This document shows, piece by piece, positions 16,031-23,088 of a DNA stretch of 64,000 bases. The notes below the pieces were generated by a model. The model made no database searches, was not told where the DNA came from, and saw nothing but the letters and a program-made list of their open reading frames with translations. Origin of the DNA: Synergistetes bacterium HGW-Synergistetes-1 (lineage in GTDB: Bacteria; Synergistota; Synergistia; Synergistales; Synergistaceae); NCBI GenBank assembly GCA_002839185.1, contig PGXO01000001.1, positions 1-64,000 on the forward strand, read 5' to 3'. The number at the start of each line of letters is the position of its first letter. Positions within the stretch are counted from its first letter, which is position 1. The translations under genes were made by a program, and so were the position numbers.

Positions 16031-16132
16031 TGATCGGGGAGGACTCCCCGGAACTCACTGGAAAAACTGCTGTTATTTACTGTAAAACATTATTTAAACA
16101 GTTAACGAATAAGTACATAAGAGGTGAGCCTG

Positions 16133-17134
16133 TTGCTGCCTGAAACAATAGAATGGATCAGCGAAGCCCCGATGCTCCGGCTTCTTGACCAGAGAAAAAT
16201 ACCGGCTTCTGTGGGATTTGTGGACTGTCGTACTTATGAGGAGACAGCCAGGGCAATAGAGGACATGACAGTAAGAGGTGCCCCTGCCATAGGAGTAGCT
16301 GCGGCTTATGGCGTCGTATTGGCAGCGCATTCAGGCCTGTCAATTATCGATGATGCACTTTCAAGGCTTTCTGCAACAAGACCGACAGCAGTCAACCTCT
16401 TTTGGTCCATTGAAAAAATGCGTTTTGTTTACAACGAACACAAAAATTCCCCGGAATTATATTCATTGCTTGAATCAGAGGCAATAATGATCGATAGAGA
16501 AGACCGTGAGATCAACAGAAGGATCGGTGCTCATGGAGCTGTGCTGCTTCCGGATAAAGCTTCTGTCATAACTCACTGCAACGCCGGAGCACTTGCCACT
16601 TCCGGTTACGGCACGGCTCTTGGTGTTTTCAGGGCCGCAAGGGATGCCGGCAAGCAGATAAAAGTCTACGCAGATGAGACAAGGCCGCGTTTTCAGGGAG
16701 GAAGGCTCACTGCTTTTGAATTGTGTGAGGATGGATTTGACGTAACAGTCATATGCGATTCTATGTCAGCCTTTCTAATGTCAAGGGAGAAGATAGACGC
16801 TGTAATTACCGGTGCAGACAGAATAGCACTTAACGGAGACACGGCAAATAAGATCGGCACCTATGGGCTTGCAATTTCGGCAAAATGGCATAATGTTCCT
16901 TTTTATATTGCTGCTCCTATCAGTACTGTAGATTTTAACTGCCCCAATGGAAATTCTATCCCCATTGAAGAGAGAGACCACATGGAAGTTAAGATGATCG
17001 GCAGTGAAATTCTGGTCCACGAGGGTGCCAAGGTATGGAACCCGGCCTTTGACGTTACTCCTGCAGATCTGATAAAAGGGATAATAACCGAGGCCGGCAT
17101 AATTGAACCGTCAAGAATAAAAGAGCTACAATAA
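16133..17134 (+). CDS. mtnA: S-methyl-5-thioribose-1-phosphate isomerase
   Basis: MtnA (333 residues) converts 5-methylthioribose-1-phosphate to the ribulose form in methionine salvage. Motifs include VRGAPAIGVAAAYG, the catalytic Cys region THCNAGALATSGYGTALG, and the Asp region GADRIALNGDTANKIGTYG, all typical. Start TTG 16133 follows GAGGTGAG (16121-16128); GTG 16124 lies inside that site. The next two genes process the other SAM by-products (AhcY, MtaD). No other mtn gene is visible here, so the downstream route of salvage is unknown; MtnA family members also include ribose-1,5-bisphosphate isomerases. Confidence 0.9.
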   Translation: MLPETIEWISEAPMLRLLDQRKIPASVGFVDCRTYEETARAIEDMTVRGAPAIGVAAAYGVVLAAHSGLSIIDDALSRLSATRPTAVNLFWSIEKMRFVYNEHKNSPELYSLLESEAIMIDREDREINRRIGAHGAVLLPDKASVITHCNAGALATSGYGTALGVFRAARDAGKQIKVYADETRPRFQGGRLTAFELCEDGFDVTVICDSMSAFLMSREKIDAVITGADRIALNGDTANKIGTYGLAISAKWHNVPFYIAAPISTVDFNCPNGNSIPIEERDHMEVKMIGSEILVHEGAKVWNPAFDVTPADLIKGIITEAGIIEPSRIKELQ

Positions 17135-17135
17135 A

Positions 17136-17156
17136 CAACAGCTTAACATGCTGTTG
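17136..17156 (+). other. Hairpin just after mtnA stop
   Basis: CAACAGC (17136-17142) pairs perfectly with GCTGTTG (17150-17156) around a 7-nt loop, 1 nt after the mtnA stop. No T-run follows. Confidence 0.5.
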
Positions 17157-17164
17157 AGTGGTAA

Positions 17165-17198
17165 TATTAAAGCAAGGCAATGCTTTGATATGTTTTTG
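17165..17198 (+). terminator. Probable intrinsic terminator after mtnA
   Basis: TATTAAAGCA (17165-17174) pairs with TGCTTTGATA (17181-17190) over 10 bp with one G-U, followed by TGTTTTTGG. It would separate mtnA from ahcY. Confidence 0.6.
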
Positions 17199-17324
17199 GA
17201 TGATTTCATTCACTTTATGGCAATAGTGTAGGAGTGGTGCCCTTGGTCTATATAAATCCACGCGGCGTATATGTGTTGTTTTTCTTGAAAGGGGCGAAAT
17301 GCCCGGCAGGAAGGAGGCAGTATT
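17199..17324 (+). promoter_or_regulatory. Structured leader of ahcY, class not recognised
   Basis: The ~125-nt leader holds mutually exclusive pairings: GTGCCCTT (near 17236-17243) can pair with AAGGGGC (near 17289-17295), while GGGGC can instead pair with the following GCCC, close to AAGGAGG (17311-17317). This could gate the ribosome binding site. I compared it with the SAH, SAM-II and THF riboswitch cores from memory and did not find a match. Confidence 0.35.
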
Positions 17325-18575
17325 GTGAAAAACGAATTTAGGATTGCTGACATGAGCCTGGCTCCGGAAGGACACAGAAGGATAGAGTGGGCATGGGAGT
17401 ATATGCCTGTGCTAAGGCTTATTGCTGAGAGGGAAGAAAAATACAGGCCGCTTGACGGGCTTGTAATAGGATGCTGCCTGCATCTTGAGGCTAAGACAGC
17501 CTGTCTTTTAAAAGTAATGAACAAACTTGGAGCAACTGTAGCAGTAGCCGGAAGCAATCCGCTTTCAACACAGGACACGATCTGCGCGGCCCTGGCTGAG
17601 GAAGGAATACATGTATTCAGCCGCAGAGGCATGACTCCTCAGGAATACTCCGAAAACATAGTGGAAATGCTCAAATGGGATCCTCAGATAATAATTGATG
17701 ACGGCGGCGACGTCGTTTCGATGATAATAGACAAGAGAAGGGACCTAATTCCAAACTTGCTTGGCGGATGCGAAGAGACCACTACGGGGATAAAGCGTCT
17801 TAAAGCCATGCATTGTGAAGGAGTATTGCCTTTCCCGATGCTGGCAGTAAATGATGCCCAGAGCAAATACCTTTTCGATAACAGGTACGGAACAGGTCAG
17901 TCTGTCTGGGATGCGATCCTCAGGACCACCAACCTTATCGTGGCAGGCAAAAATGTTGTCATTGCAGGATATGGCTGGTGCGGAAAGGGCGCTGCCAAGA
18001 GAGCGGCAGGTCTGGGTGCAAGGGTCATAGTTGTAGAGGTAGATCCCCACAGGGCACTTGAGGCGCTGATGGATGGTTTTGATGTTATGGACATGCTTGA
18101 TGCTTCAAAGGTCGGGGATGTTTTCATTACAGTCACAGGCAACACAAAAGTCATCCGCAAAGAACACTTTATGCGCATGAAAGACGGAGTGCTCCTCTGC
18201 AACGCGGGCCACTTTGACGTGGAGGTCTGCATTCCCGATCTTGCCGAACTCGCTGTTGACGTGAAGGCATCGCGTGACAATATCCAGACTTACATACTTC
18301 CGGTAGGCCGCAGGATCCACCTTCTAGGTGAAGGAAGACTGGTCAACCTGGCAGCAGGGGACGGGCATCCTGTCGAAATAATGGATCTGAGTTTTGCTAT
18401 GCAGCTGCTCTCTTGCCTTTATATAAGCTGCAACAAACTGGAACCGGGTCTATACAACGTTCCGGCAGAGCTTGACAAGAGGGTGGCCGAGCTAAAGCTT
18501 GAATCGCTCGGCATAAGCATTGAACGGCTTACACAGGAGCAAAAGGAATACCTGGCAGCATGGAGAGAGATTTAA
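17325..18575 (+). CDS. ahcY: Adenosylhomocysteinase family enzyme, archaeal type (SAH or S-inosylhomocysteine hydrolase)
   Basis: NAD-dependent hydrolase (416 residues) that splits the thioether by-product of SAM-dependent methylation to homocysteine and a nucleoside. The NAD-binding Rossmann motif is GYGWCGKGAAKRAAGLGA (about residues 214-231); DDGGDVVSMI, EETTTGIKRL and CNAGHFDVEV are also present. The purine-site segment reads HLEAKT (residues 53-58) where classical enzymes have HMTVET or HMTVQT, so the Thr and Gln/Glu that contact adenine are Glu and Lys here. It lacks the C-terminal Lys-Tyr extension of bacterial/eukaryotic forms. GTG 17325 has AAGGAGG 7 nt upstream. The stop overlaps the start of mtaD. 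Confidence 0.9.
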   Translation: MKNEFRIADMSLAPEGHRRIEWAWEYMPVLRLIAEREEKYRPLDGLVIGCCLHLEAKTACLLKVMNKLGATVAVAGSNPLSTQDTICAALAEEGIHVFSRRGMTPQEYSENIVEMLKWDPQIIIDDGGDVVSMIIDKRRDLIPNLLGGCEETTTGIKRLKAMHCEGVLPFPMLAVNDAQSKYLFDNRYGTGQSVWDAILRTTNLIVAGKNVVIAGYGWCGKGAAKRAAGLGARVIVVEVDPHRALEALMDGFDVMDMLDASKVGDVFITVTGNTKVIRKEHFMRMKDGVLLCNAGHFDVEVCIPDLAELAVDVKASRDNIQTYILPVGRRIHLLGEGRLVNLAAGDGHPVEIMDLSFAMQLLSCLYISCNKLEPGLYNVPAELDKRVAELKLESLGISIERLTQEQKEYLAAWREI

Positions 18576-19855
18576 TGAAACAGCAATACAGAAATGTCGT
18601 TGTCTGGGACTCTGAGAGCTCTTCCGCCAAACTGTGCGATGTCGCGACCGAAGGTGACAGGATATCCTCCATCCTCCCGGCCGGGGCCCTCAGTTCCGGA
18701 TGTGCATACGAGGGAAGAGGCAATACAGCTCTGATCCCCGGTTTTGTGAATGCACACGGGCATGCTGCGATGACTCTGCTGAGAGGACTTGGAGAAGAAC
18801 TGCCTCTTATGGAATGGCTTCAGAAACGCATCTGGCCGGTTGAAAACAACCTTGACGGAGATCTTGTCAAAGCAGGGACCGCACTGGGTATATTGGAGAT
18901 GCTCTCTACAGGTACCACCTGTTTTGCAGACATGTACTTTTTCATGGACAAAGTTGCGGAGGCTGCCCTTGAAAACGGAATGAGATGCGGACTTTCGCGG
19001 GGCATAGTAGGTGACAGCGACAGAAGCAAGTTAAAGGAAAACCTTAAGTTCGCAGAGGACTACAACGGCAGGGATGGATTGATCAACGTCCAGCTCGGCC
19101 CACACGCTCCGTATACAGTTCCTTTCGACCTGATGACAGAGATTGCAGATAGAGCGAAAGAGACCGGACTGGGGGTCCAGCTCCACTGGCTCGAAACGTC
19201 TTCTGAGTGGAGCATAAGCGGCCTGGAAGGGAAAATGACTCCTGAGGAGTATCTTTCCGAAACAGGCATGATCGATGTGCCTAACCTCCTGCTGGCGCAT
19301 TGTGTATGGGTGGAGAAGGGTTCTGCAGCTTTCTATGCGAGGAACAACGTTACTTTCGCTCACAACCCCGAAAGTAATCTCAAACTGGGCAGCGGTATAG
19401 CCCCTCTTCCTGAATTCCTCAAAGCCGGGGTCAGAATCGCTATCGGTACAGACGGTGCCGCAAGCAACAACAGGCTGGACATTTGGGATGAGCTTCGCTG
19501 TGCGGCATTGATCCACAAGGGTGTGACTAATGATCCGACCCTTGTGACATCTGCCGAGGTCCTTAAGATGGCTACGGTAAACGGAGCAAAGGCACTTGGA
19601 TTCAGAGATACAGGACTTATTAAAGAGGGATACAAGGCGGATATGATACTTATTGACCTCGACCAACCGCATTATGTAGGCTGGGACAATGATAATCTTC
19701 CCGGTTTTCTTGTTTATGCGGGATCTTCTTCAGATGTTAAGGCTACTGTTGTGGCAGGAAGAATACTTTATGAAAATGGAACGTTCACAGAAATCGACAA
19801 GGACAGGGTAATTTCTGAAGCAAAATCGGCGCGCAGAAAACTTACCGGCTGCTGA
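18575..19855 (+). CDS. mtaD: 5-methylthioadenosine / S-adenosylhomocysteine deaminase
   Basis: Amidohydrolase-superfamily deaminase (426 residues) converting SAH to S-inosylhomocysteine and methylthioadenosine to its inosine form. Metal ligands: HGH (residues 61-63, in NAHGHAAMTLLRGLGE), the His of LHWLET, the His of LLAHCVW and the Asp of AIGTDGAASNN. The region before the HGH is the beta-sandwich common to this branch. GGAGAGA upstream and the TAATG overlap with the ahcY stop select ATG 18575. Tight coupling to ahcY suggests the two enzymes act in sequence. A guanine or adenosine deaminase role cannot be ruled out by sequence alone. Confidence 0.88.
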   Translation: MKQQYRNVVVWDSESSSAKLCDVATEGDRISSILPAGALSSGCAYEGRGNTALIPGFVNAHGHAAMTLLRGLGEELPLMEWLQKRIWPVENNLDGDLVKAGTALGILEMLSTGTTCFADMYFFMDKVAEAALENGMRCGLSRGIVGDSDRSKLKENLKFAEDYNGRDGLINVQLGPHAPYTVPFDLMTEIADRAKETGLGVQLHWLETSSEWSISGLEGKMTPEEYLSETGMIDVPNLLLAHCVWVEKGSAAFYARNNVTFAHNPESNLKLGSGIAPLPEFLKAGVRIAIGTDGAASNNRLDIWDELRCAALIHKGVTNDPTLVTSAEVLKMATVNGAKALGFRDTGLIKEGYKADMILIDLDQPHYVGWDNDNLPGFLVYAGSSSDVKATVVAGRILYENGTFTEIDKDRVISEAKSARRKLTGC

Positions 19856-19885
19856 TATTTTTATAGGACGGTCGTTTTTCCTTAA

Positions 19886-19917
19886 CGTGGATCTGGCACA
19901 AAAACCCCAGATCCGCG
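19886..19917 (+). terminator. Hairpin after mtaD, possible terminator
   Basis: CGTGGATCTGG (19886-19896) and CCAGATCCGCG (19907-19917) form an 11-bp stem with one G-U. The following sequence, TATAATTATTT, is not a pure T-run and also reads as a -10 box (19918-19923), possibly serving alaS. Confidence 0.5.
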
Positions 19918-20010
19918 TATAATTATTTGATGCAAAAATTACAAAGACCTTACGCCTTTCTTATCCGGATGGAATACGGCTTTGATCTTTTATTACAGGG
20001 GGCAGCTTAA

Positions 20011-22659
20011 ATGCAATACAGAAGCGGAAAAGAATTAAGGGAACTATTTCTTTCATATTTCGAGGAAAAGGGATGCAAAAGGTACCGCAGTTTTTCACTG
20101 GTGCCGGATGATCCTACGCTGCTTTTCACAATTGCGGGAATGGTCCCTTTCAAACAATACTTCCTTGGACTGAAGACCCCTGAGGTGAAAAGAGCTACTA
20201 CGGCACAGAAGTGCGTAAGGACCAACGACATTGAGAATGTCGGACGCACTGCGAGGCATCACACATTTTTCGAGATGCTGGGAAACTTCAGTTTTGGAGA
20301 TTACTTTAAAGAGGAAATAATCCCATGGGCGTGGGAATTTCTTACAGAACGTGTAGGACTCGAACCGGACAGGCTTTATGCAACGATCTATCTTGACGAT
20401 GATGAAGCACACGATATATGGCGCGACAAAGTAGGGCTTCCTGAAAACAGGATAGTACGACTCGGAGCGGATGATAATTTCTGGGCTGCCGGACCTGTCG
20501 GTCCGTGCGGACCATGCTCTGAAATAATATACGATCAAGGACCGGAATTTTCGTGCGGAAAACCCACATGCACTGTGGGATGCGACTGTGACCGCTACCT
20601 GGAGATATGGAACCTCGTCTTTATGCAGTACAACAGGGATGAAGCAGGGAACCTTACTCCTCTTCCCAACAAGAATATCGATACAGGAATGGGGCTTGAG
20701 AGACTGTCATCAGTTGTCCAGAGAGTGCCGAACGACTTCGAGACGGACCTTTTCCGTCCGATAATCGACAAGGCATGCGAGCTTGGCGGAGTCAAATATG
20801 GAGAAGATCCTAAAAAAGATATGGCGGTAAAGGTCATTTCAGACCATATAAGGGCATCAGCATTTATGATAGCAGATGGAATACTGCCCACAAACGATGG
20901 CGGAGGATATGTCCTAAGGCGCCTTATCAGGCGTAGCGCCCGCTACGGGAAACTGCTCGGAATAGACAGGCCCTTCCTTACCGAACTTCTTCCCGCCGTT
21001 CGAAAATCGATCGGCGACGAATACACTGAACTCGTCGAACAGGCCTGTGCCATCGAGCAGATACTGAAGACAGAAGAGGAACGTTTTACTAAGACACTTT
21101 CACAGGGAAGCGACCTTCTTGAATCAGAGATCAGGCAGCTTAAGAAAAAAGATATCAACACACTTCCCGGCAGCGTTGCCTTTGTCCTTTACGATACTTA
21201 CGGATTCCCGCTTGAACTCACAGAAGAGATGTGCGAAGAAGAGGGCATCGGCGTTGATAAGGAAGGTTTCAACAAAGCGATGGACGACCAGCGTGAGCGT
21301 GCAAGGGCCTCGAGTAAGCAGACCAGTTCAGTCATTTCAAAAAATGCTTATACTGAATTAGCAGACATATTGGGTCCAAGCAGTTTTTGTGGTTACGATC
21401 GAACGTCCTGTGACGCTAAAGTAATAGCGATAATTTTTGAAGGGAAAGAAAAGGATTTCATTGCGGAAGGTGAAAGTGCGGACATAGTTCTCTCTGACAC
21501 ACCTTTCTACGGCGAAAAGGGCGGACAGGTTGGCGACACCGGTGTAATTACAGCAGAAAATGTAATTTTCGAGGTAGAGGACACCATTTATCCTGTAAAC
21601 GACCTCATCGTCCACAGAGGCAGACTGCTTAAGGGAAGTATCAAGAAAAACCAGACAGTGACAGCGTCTATTGATGTTGCAAGAAGAAAAAACATTCAGA
21701 GACACCATACGGCGACACACCTTGTACACGAGGCCCTTTCCAAAGTCCTCGGACAGCATGTGAGGCAGGCCGGATCTATCGTGACTCCTACGTTCCTGCG
21801 TTTCGACTTCAACCATTTTGCTCCGCTTACGACAGATCAGCTGCGTGAGGTCGAATCCATTGTCTATGAGCAGGTCCTTTCAAATCTGCCCGTAAATACG
21901 TCCATCATGCCTATTGAAGATGCAAAAAAGACCGGAGCAAAGGCGCTCTTTGACGAAAAATACGGTGACGAGGTAAGGGTGCTCGAAATACCCGGATACT
22001 CATCTGAACTTTGCGGAGGTACACATGTAAAAGCAACAGGTGAGATCGGGGTGGTCAAGATCATACGTGAAGAGGGAATAGGCTCAGGCGTTAGGCGTAT
22101 CAACGCAATAGCGGGACAAAATGCCCTACAGACCTTTCAGCGTTTCAGCTACCTGTCAGGAACTATGATGTCGATGCTGGGCGAAGATCTTGATTCAGTC
22201 CTTGGCAGAGTAGAAGATCTTCTCGATGAAAAAAAGATACTTGAGAGAAAAAACAGGGAGCTGCAGGTCAAAGCAGCCATGTCCGATATTGAAGAGAGCA
22301 TCAAACCTTGTGCCAGCGTCAACGGAGTAGATCTCATAATGGAAAAGTTTGAAAACATGAACCCTGATCTTCTGAGGCAGGTCGGCGACAGGATAAAGCA
22401 GAAATACCCGGTCGCGGTGATACTGCTTGCAGGAATAGGGGAAGAAAAACACGTGACGCTGACCTCCATGGCAAGTGAAGAAGCTGTGAGCAAAGGGATC
22501 AGGGCGGATGAGTTCCTGAAGGAAATAGCTGACCTTATTGGCGGAAGAGGGGGAGGAAGACCCACTCTCGCGCAGGGCAGGGCTCCTGATGCCGGCAGAC
22601 TTAACGAGGCTATTACAAAAGCCCCTGAAATTTTTGCCAGACTTGCTGCAAAAGGCTGA
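20011..22659 (+). CDS. alaS: Alanyl-tRNA synthetase
   Basis: AlaRS (882 residues) charges tRNA-Ala and edits mischarged Ser/Gly. The class II core starts at once (GKELRELFLSYFEEKGC) and contains RHHTFFEMLGNFSFGDYFK (motif 2). The editing domain has HHTATHLVHEAL (about residue 565) and CGGTHV (about 668), giving the zinc ligands. The C-terminal C-Ala domain follows and ends in GGRGGGRPTLAQG. Full length for the family. GGGGG upstream supports ATG 20011. No T-box leader was found in the 155 nt upstream. Confidence 0.98.
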   Translation: MQYRSGKELRELFLSYFEEKGCKRYRSFSLVPDDPTLLFTIAGMVPFKQYFLGLKTPEVKRATTAQKCVRTNDIENVGRTARHHTFFEMLGNFSFGDYFKEEIIPWAWEFLTERVGLEPDRLYATIYLDDDEAHDIWRDKVGLPENRIVRLGADDNFWAAGPVGPCGPCSEIIYDQGPEFSCGKPTCTVGCDCDRYLEIWNLVFMQYNRDEAGNLTPLPNKNIDTGMGLERLSSVVQRVPNDFETDLFRPIIDKACELGGVKYGEDPKKDMAVKVISDHIRASAFMIADGILPTNDGGGYVLRRLIRRSARYGKLLGIDRPFLTELLPAVRKSIGDEYTELVEQACAIEQILKTEEERFTKTLSQGSDLLESEIRQLKKKDINTLPGSVAFVLYDTYGFPLELTEEMCEEEGIGVDKEGFNKAMDDQRERARASSKQTSSVISKNAYTELADILGPSSFCGYDRTSCDAKVIAIIFEGKEKDFIAEGESADIVLSDTPFYGEKGGQVGDTGVITAENVIFEVEDTIYPVNDLIVHRGRLLKGSIKKNQTVTASIDVARRKNIQRHHTATHLVHEALSKVLGQHVRQAGSIVTPTFLRFDFNHFAPLTTDQLREVESIVYEQVLSNLPVNTSIMPIEDAKKTGAKALFDEKYGDEVRVLEIPGYSSELCGGTHVKATGEIGVVKIIREEGIGSGVRRINAIAGQNALQTFQRFSYLSGTMMSMLGEDLDSVLGRVEDLLDEKKILERKNRELQVKAAMSDIEESIKPCASVNGVDLIMEKFENMNPDLLRQVGDRIKQKYPVAVILLAGIGEEKHVTLTSMASEEAVSKGIRADEFLKEIADLIGGRGGGRPTLAQGRAPDAGRLNEAITKAPEIFARLAAKG

Positions 22660-22669
22660 GGCCATATAG

Positions 22670-23086
22670 TTGGAGAGGATAGTTGCAGTTGATATAGGAT
22701 CTGTAAGGGTCGGTGTCGCTGTAAGTGATCCATTTGGATCTTTTGCGCAGGCTCTGACCGTTCTCAGCACAAAGAACGACTGGATAGAGGAACTCAAAAA
22801 AATCATGGATACCTACCGGACGACAAAACTTCTGGTGGGTCTTCCACTCAGGACCGGCGGAAATGAGGGGCCTGAAGCTCTGAATATAAGAGAAGTTGCT
22901 GATACTATCGTCGGCAGATATCCCGGTTTAGAAATAATTTTTTTGGATGAGCGCTTTACAACAGTAATAGCGCAGCAGTCCCTCATAGAGGGAGATGTCT
23001 CGAGGAAAGGCCGAAAACAAAGGGTAGACATGGTCGCAGCCTCTCTTCTCCTTCAGAGTTACCTAGACAAGGGGAGGACTGTATAG
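22670..23086 (+). CDS. ruvX: Holliday junction resolvase-like / pre-16S rRNA nuclease YqgF
   Basis: A 138-residue RNase H-fold protein of the YqgF/RuvX family, linked to 16S rRNA 5'-end maturation. VDIGSVRVGVAVSDPFG carries the first catalytic Asp, VGLPLRTGG and DERFTTV the other conserved strands, and RKQRVDMVAASLLLQSYLD the last Asp. Start TTG 22670 has GAGG (22658-22661) 8 nt before it. It lies 10 nt after alaS, a common pairing, and 2 nt before the mutS start chosen here. Confidence 0.92.
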   Translation: MERIVAVDIGSVRVGVAVSDPFGSFAQALTVLSTKNDWIEELKKIMDTYRTTKLLVGLPLRTGGNEGPEALNIREVADTIVGRYPGLEIIFLDERFTTVIAQQSLIEGDVSRKGRKQRVDMVAASLLLQSYLDKGRTV

Positions 23087-23088
23087 AC

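Noticed and set aside
16031-16132. xseB after xseA
   Set aside because: Only about 100 nt are available before mtnA and none encodes a 70-80 residue helical protein.
19856-20010. T-box leader for alaS
   Set aside because: No T-box AGGGTGG-type sequence or specifier stem could be seen; only a hairpin that looks like the mtaD end.
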